7,140 nucleotides of DNA from Cyanobacteria bacterium UBA7694 (GTDB lineage: Bacteria; Cyanobacteriota; Sericytochromatia; UBA7694). Made by a program: the position numbers and the translations under genes. This document shows positions 5,730-7,140 of this stretch, piece by piece (position 1 is the first letter of the stretch; each line of letters starts with the position of its first letter). The stretch is from contig DLGM01000273.1 of NCBI GenBank assembly GCA_002482705.1, forward strand, positions 1 through 7,140, in the 5' to 3' direction. The notes beneath the pieces are model-generated. The model was not told where the DNA came from. It did no database searches and saw only the letters and a program-made list of their open reading frames with translations.

Positions 5730-6380
5730 TTAGATAATCCGGTTTCCGATTTGGGTACGTAGCGCTTTTAACGCCAGGATTTCGGATTCGGGGAGGGGAT
5801 GAGCACCGCCCAAAAGTTCGGCCTGTTTGAGAATGGTGGCCAGTTGTTCTAAGCGCTCAATGCCGTTGCCCGCTTCTGCTAAATCCTCACCCCAGCAAAG
5901 TGCCCCGTGACGGGCTAAAATCATGAGGCGGCATTCGGGCAGAAAAGGAGTGAGTACATCTCCCATAGCTTGGGAGCCTGGTCGGGCATAAGGGGCAATG
6001 GGGATCCGGCCTGCTGCGATAATCACTTCCGGTAGGGCGTCAATCGGCAACTCTGACCAGTGCGGGCGTGCCAGGCTCCAGGCAATGGCGGTCGGGAGAT
6101 GGGCATGGACAATGGCCCGCGCCAGGGGAGCCCGACGGTAGACTTCCAGATGCATCAGTCGTTCACTCGAGGGCTCCCCGTGTTCGATCTGATTGTCCAG
6201 GGTGATCACGGCCAACTCTTCAGGCCTGATGTGTGCTTTATTCACCCCTTTGGGGGTAATGAGGATGCGCTTATCATTCAGCCGATAGCTGATGTTGCCA
6301 TCCGCTGCAGCCAGTAGCTGTCGGGTATGTAAATGGCGACATAGTGCGACAATCGCTTCACGAACTTGGGTTTCAGACAT
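5730..6380 (-). CDS. class II aldolase, FucA-like; probable 5-deoxy/methylthio-ribulose-1-phosphate aldolase
   Basis: A 216-residue zinc-dependent class II aldolase/adducin-family protein. Numbering fits E. coli L-fuculose-1-phosphate aldolase closely: GNIS (28-31), ITPKG (41-45), EPSSE with catalytic Glu73, zinc ligands His92 and His94 (VHAHLP), APYARPGS (129-136), and the third zinc ligand His158 in LARHGAL. It precedes mtnA in the same transcript. This suggests that it cleaves the MtnA product to dihydroxyacetone phosphate and an aldehyde (acetaldehyde or methylthioacetaldehyde), as described for DrdA/Ald2-type enzymes. The alternative is MtnB, the methylthioribulose-1-phosphate dehydratase of the same fold. 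I prefer aldolase because the protein has FucA numbering, lacks the HTHS version of the motif, and has no mtnC or mtnD beside it. The start at 6380 has GGAGG 6 nt upstream. Family is certain; the exact reaction is inferred. Confidence 0.85.
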   Translation of the reverse strand: MSETQVREAIVALCRHLHTRQLLAAADGNISYRLNDKRILITPKGVNKAHIRPEELAVITLDNQIEHGEPSSERLMHLEVYRRAPLARAIVHAHLPTAIAWSLARPHWSELPIDALPEVIIAAGRIPIAPYARPGSQAMGDVLTPFLPECRLMILARHGALCWGEDLAEAGNGIERLEQLATILKQAELLGGAHPLPESEILALKALRTQIGNRII

Positions 6381-6386
6381 AGGTTT

Positions 6387-6391
6387 CCTCC
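6387..6391 (-). promoter_or_regulatory. Shine-Dalgarno site of the class II aldolase gene
   Basis: On the minus strand GGGAGGAAA stands 6 nt before the ATG. It is the strongest ribosome site of the minus-strand block and fixes the start at 6380. Confidence 0.85.
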
Positions 6392-6392
6392 C

Positions 6393-6585
6393 AGTTGTAG
6401 TGTACTAAAGATGCCCTTGTAAAAAAATCAAGTTTCCATATGCTTTATATTCTGCTTTTTAGGGTTTTATTAGGTTAGAAAAAGAATTTCAAGTGTCTCT
6501 TTTACCTTTTTTTGGATTCAGGGATGTGATTGTTTATGAAATCAAGGAATTTTAATTTTTGGTCAGAAAAAGTGAATCTAGTTTG
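6393..6585. other. AT-rich divergent intergenic region, no gene seen
   Basis: This stretch lies between the aldolase operon (leftward) and the rRNA promoter (rightward) and must hold the operon's promoter. On the minus strand TTGAAA (6487-6492) has a TAAAAC 17 nt away (6464-6469), and an isolated TATAAA occurs at 6444-6449. Neither is convincing. The part nearest the rRNA promoter (about 6540-6580) is A/T-rich, like an UP element. T runs at 6455-6460 and 6503-6513 have no stem before them. Confidence 0.5.
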
Positions 6586-6615
6586 TTGACACTCACATTT
6601 GGGGTGCGTTACTAT
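6586..6615 (+). promoter_or_regulatory. rRNA operon promoter
   Basis: A perfect -35 TTGACA (6586-6591) is followed, after an 18-nt spacer, by TACTAT (6610-6615). A/T-rich DNA lies upstream. Transcription should begin near 6622, giving a leader of about 208 nt before 16S. Confidence 0.8.
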
Positions 6616-6622
6616 GAAGTCA

Positions 6623-6635
6623 CGTTCGACGAACG
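6623..6635 (+). repeat. short palindrome at the predicted rRNA transcription start
   Basis: CGTTCG-A-CGAACG is a perfect 6-bp inverted repeat around one base. It begins within a base or two of the predicted start of transcription. It could be an operator-like site or a small 5'-end hairpin in the leader, or chance. Confidence 0.4.
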
Positions 6636-6731
6636 GTCGGCGCGGTAAACGAGACGAGCTAAGGTAAAGGTTCAACTAAGCCAAAGTGAAGTTTCGGCAA
6701 AGCCCCCGACGCAAGACGAGCGCGATAGAGA

Positions 6732-6749
6732 TCCTTGAAAACTGAATAG
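6732..6749 (+). promoter_or_regulatory. boxA-like antitermination element in the rRNA leader
   Basis: TCCTTGAAAACTGAATAG resembles the TCTTTGAAAACTGAA-type boxA found in rRNA leaders of many bacteria, where NusB/NusE bind to keep RNA polymerase processive. Its place about 80 nt before 16S fits. The match is from memory of the consensus, with one C/T difference in the core. Confidence 0.55.
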
Positions 6750-6791
6750 TTAAATGTGCGATAAGCCATAAGTAAGCGTCAATTTTTAATT

Positions 6792-6820
6792 CGATTGAAC
6801 TCAATCGCTCGTAAGAGTGA
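6792..6820 (+). promoter_or_regulatory. overlapping hairpins just upstream of 16S
   Basis: CGATTG (6792-6797) can pair with CAATCG (6802-6807) around an AACT loop. Alternatively TCGCTC (6805-6810) pairs with GAGTGA (6815-6820) around a GTAA (GNRA) loop. The two share 6805-6807, so they cannot both form fully. This lies 11 nt before the 16S 5' end, where precursor-processing stems usually lie. Confidence 0.45.
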
Positions 6821-6830
6821 GAGATAATTT

Positions 6831-7140
<310 letters not shown>

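Noticed and set aside
5730..6380. MtnB (methylthioribulose-1-phosphate dehydratase) as the firm call
   Set aside because: Same fold, but the Glu73/His92/His94 numbering, the HAHLP motif and the absence of mtnC/mtnD favour an aldolase. It is kept as an alternative.
6636..6700. tRNA-like GGTTCAA segment in the rRNA leader
   Set aside because: No acceptor, D or anticodon stems can be drawn around it.

Overview
The window is an ordinary-looking piece of bacterial chromosome of moderate GC content. It runs into the start of a ribosomal RNA operon at its right edge. The 16S 5' end is clearly bacterial. Two proteins carry lipoprotein-type signal peptides, and the genes are housekeeping or salvage functions. 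The V1 segment of the 16S and the rRNA leader are not ones I can place confidently. A non-photosynthetic, Vampirovibrio-like member of the Cyanobacteriota is a low-confidence guess. No transposase, integrase, CRISPR array, tRNA or phage gene was seen.

Layout, left to right. The 3' end of surE (+) enters from the left and is followed by a small terminator and a perfect 12-bp inverted repeat. Next come ald (alanine dehydrogenase, +) with a strong terminator, a small predicted lipoprotein of unknown function (+), and a two-HKD phospholipase D-family lipoprotein (+) with its own -10 box. That gene shares a bidirectional terminator with uppP (-). The minus-strand block reads, in transcription order, class II aldolase -> mtnA -> a 212-bp gap -> uppP. 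An AT-rich divergent intergenic region then separates the aldolase from a consensus-like rRNA promoter, a leader of about 208 nt with a boxA-like element and hairpins, and the first ~310 nt of 16S rRNA.

How the genes fit together. MtnA (5-methylthioribose-1-phosphate isomerase) sits directly behind a FucA-like class II aldolase, with no mtnK, mtnC or mtnD in the window. This suggests the DHAP-forming salvage route for S-adenosylmethionine by-products (5'-methylthioadenosine and 5'-deoxyadenosine) rather than the full methionine salvage pathway. UppP recycles the undecaprenyl carrier for envelope synthesis. It is probably reached by read-through from the mtnA operon, since no terminator was seen between them.

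The least expected structure is in the mtnA-uppP gap. A 41-nt stretch matches the 3' end of mtnA at 32 of 41 positions. Shared anchors at both ends suggest that the gap is a decayed tandem copy of roughly the last 55 codons of mtnA. The same DNA also reads as a 37-residue hydrophobic small ORF with a Shine-Dalgarno-like start and as a 25-codon ORF ending 5 nt before uppP. These readings compete, and the relic is the best supported.
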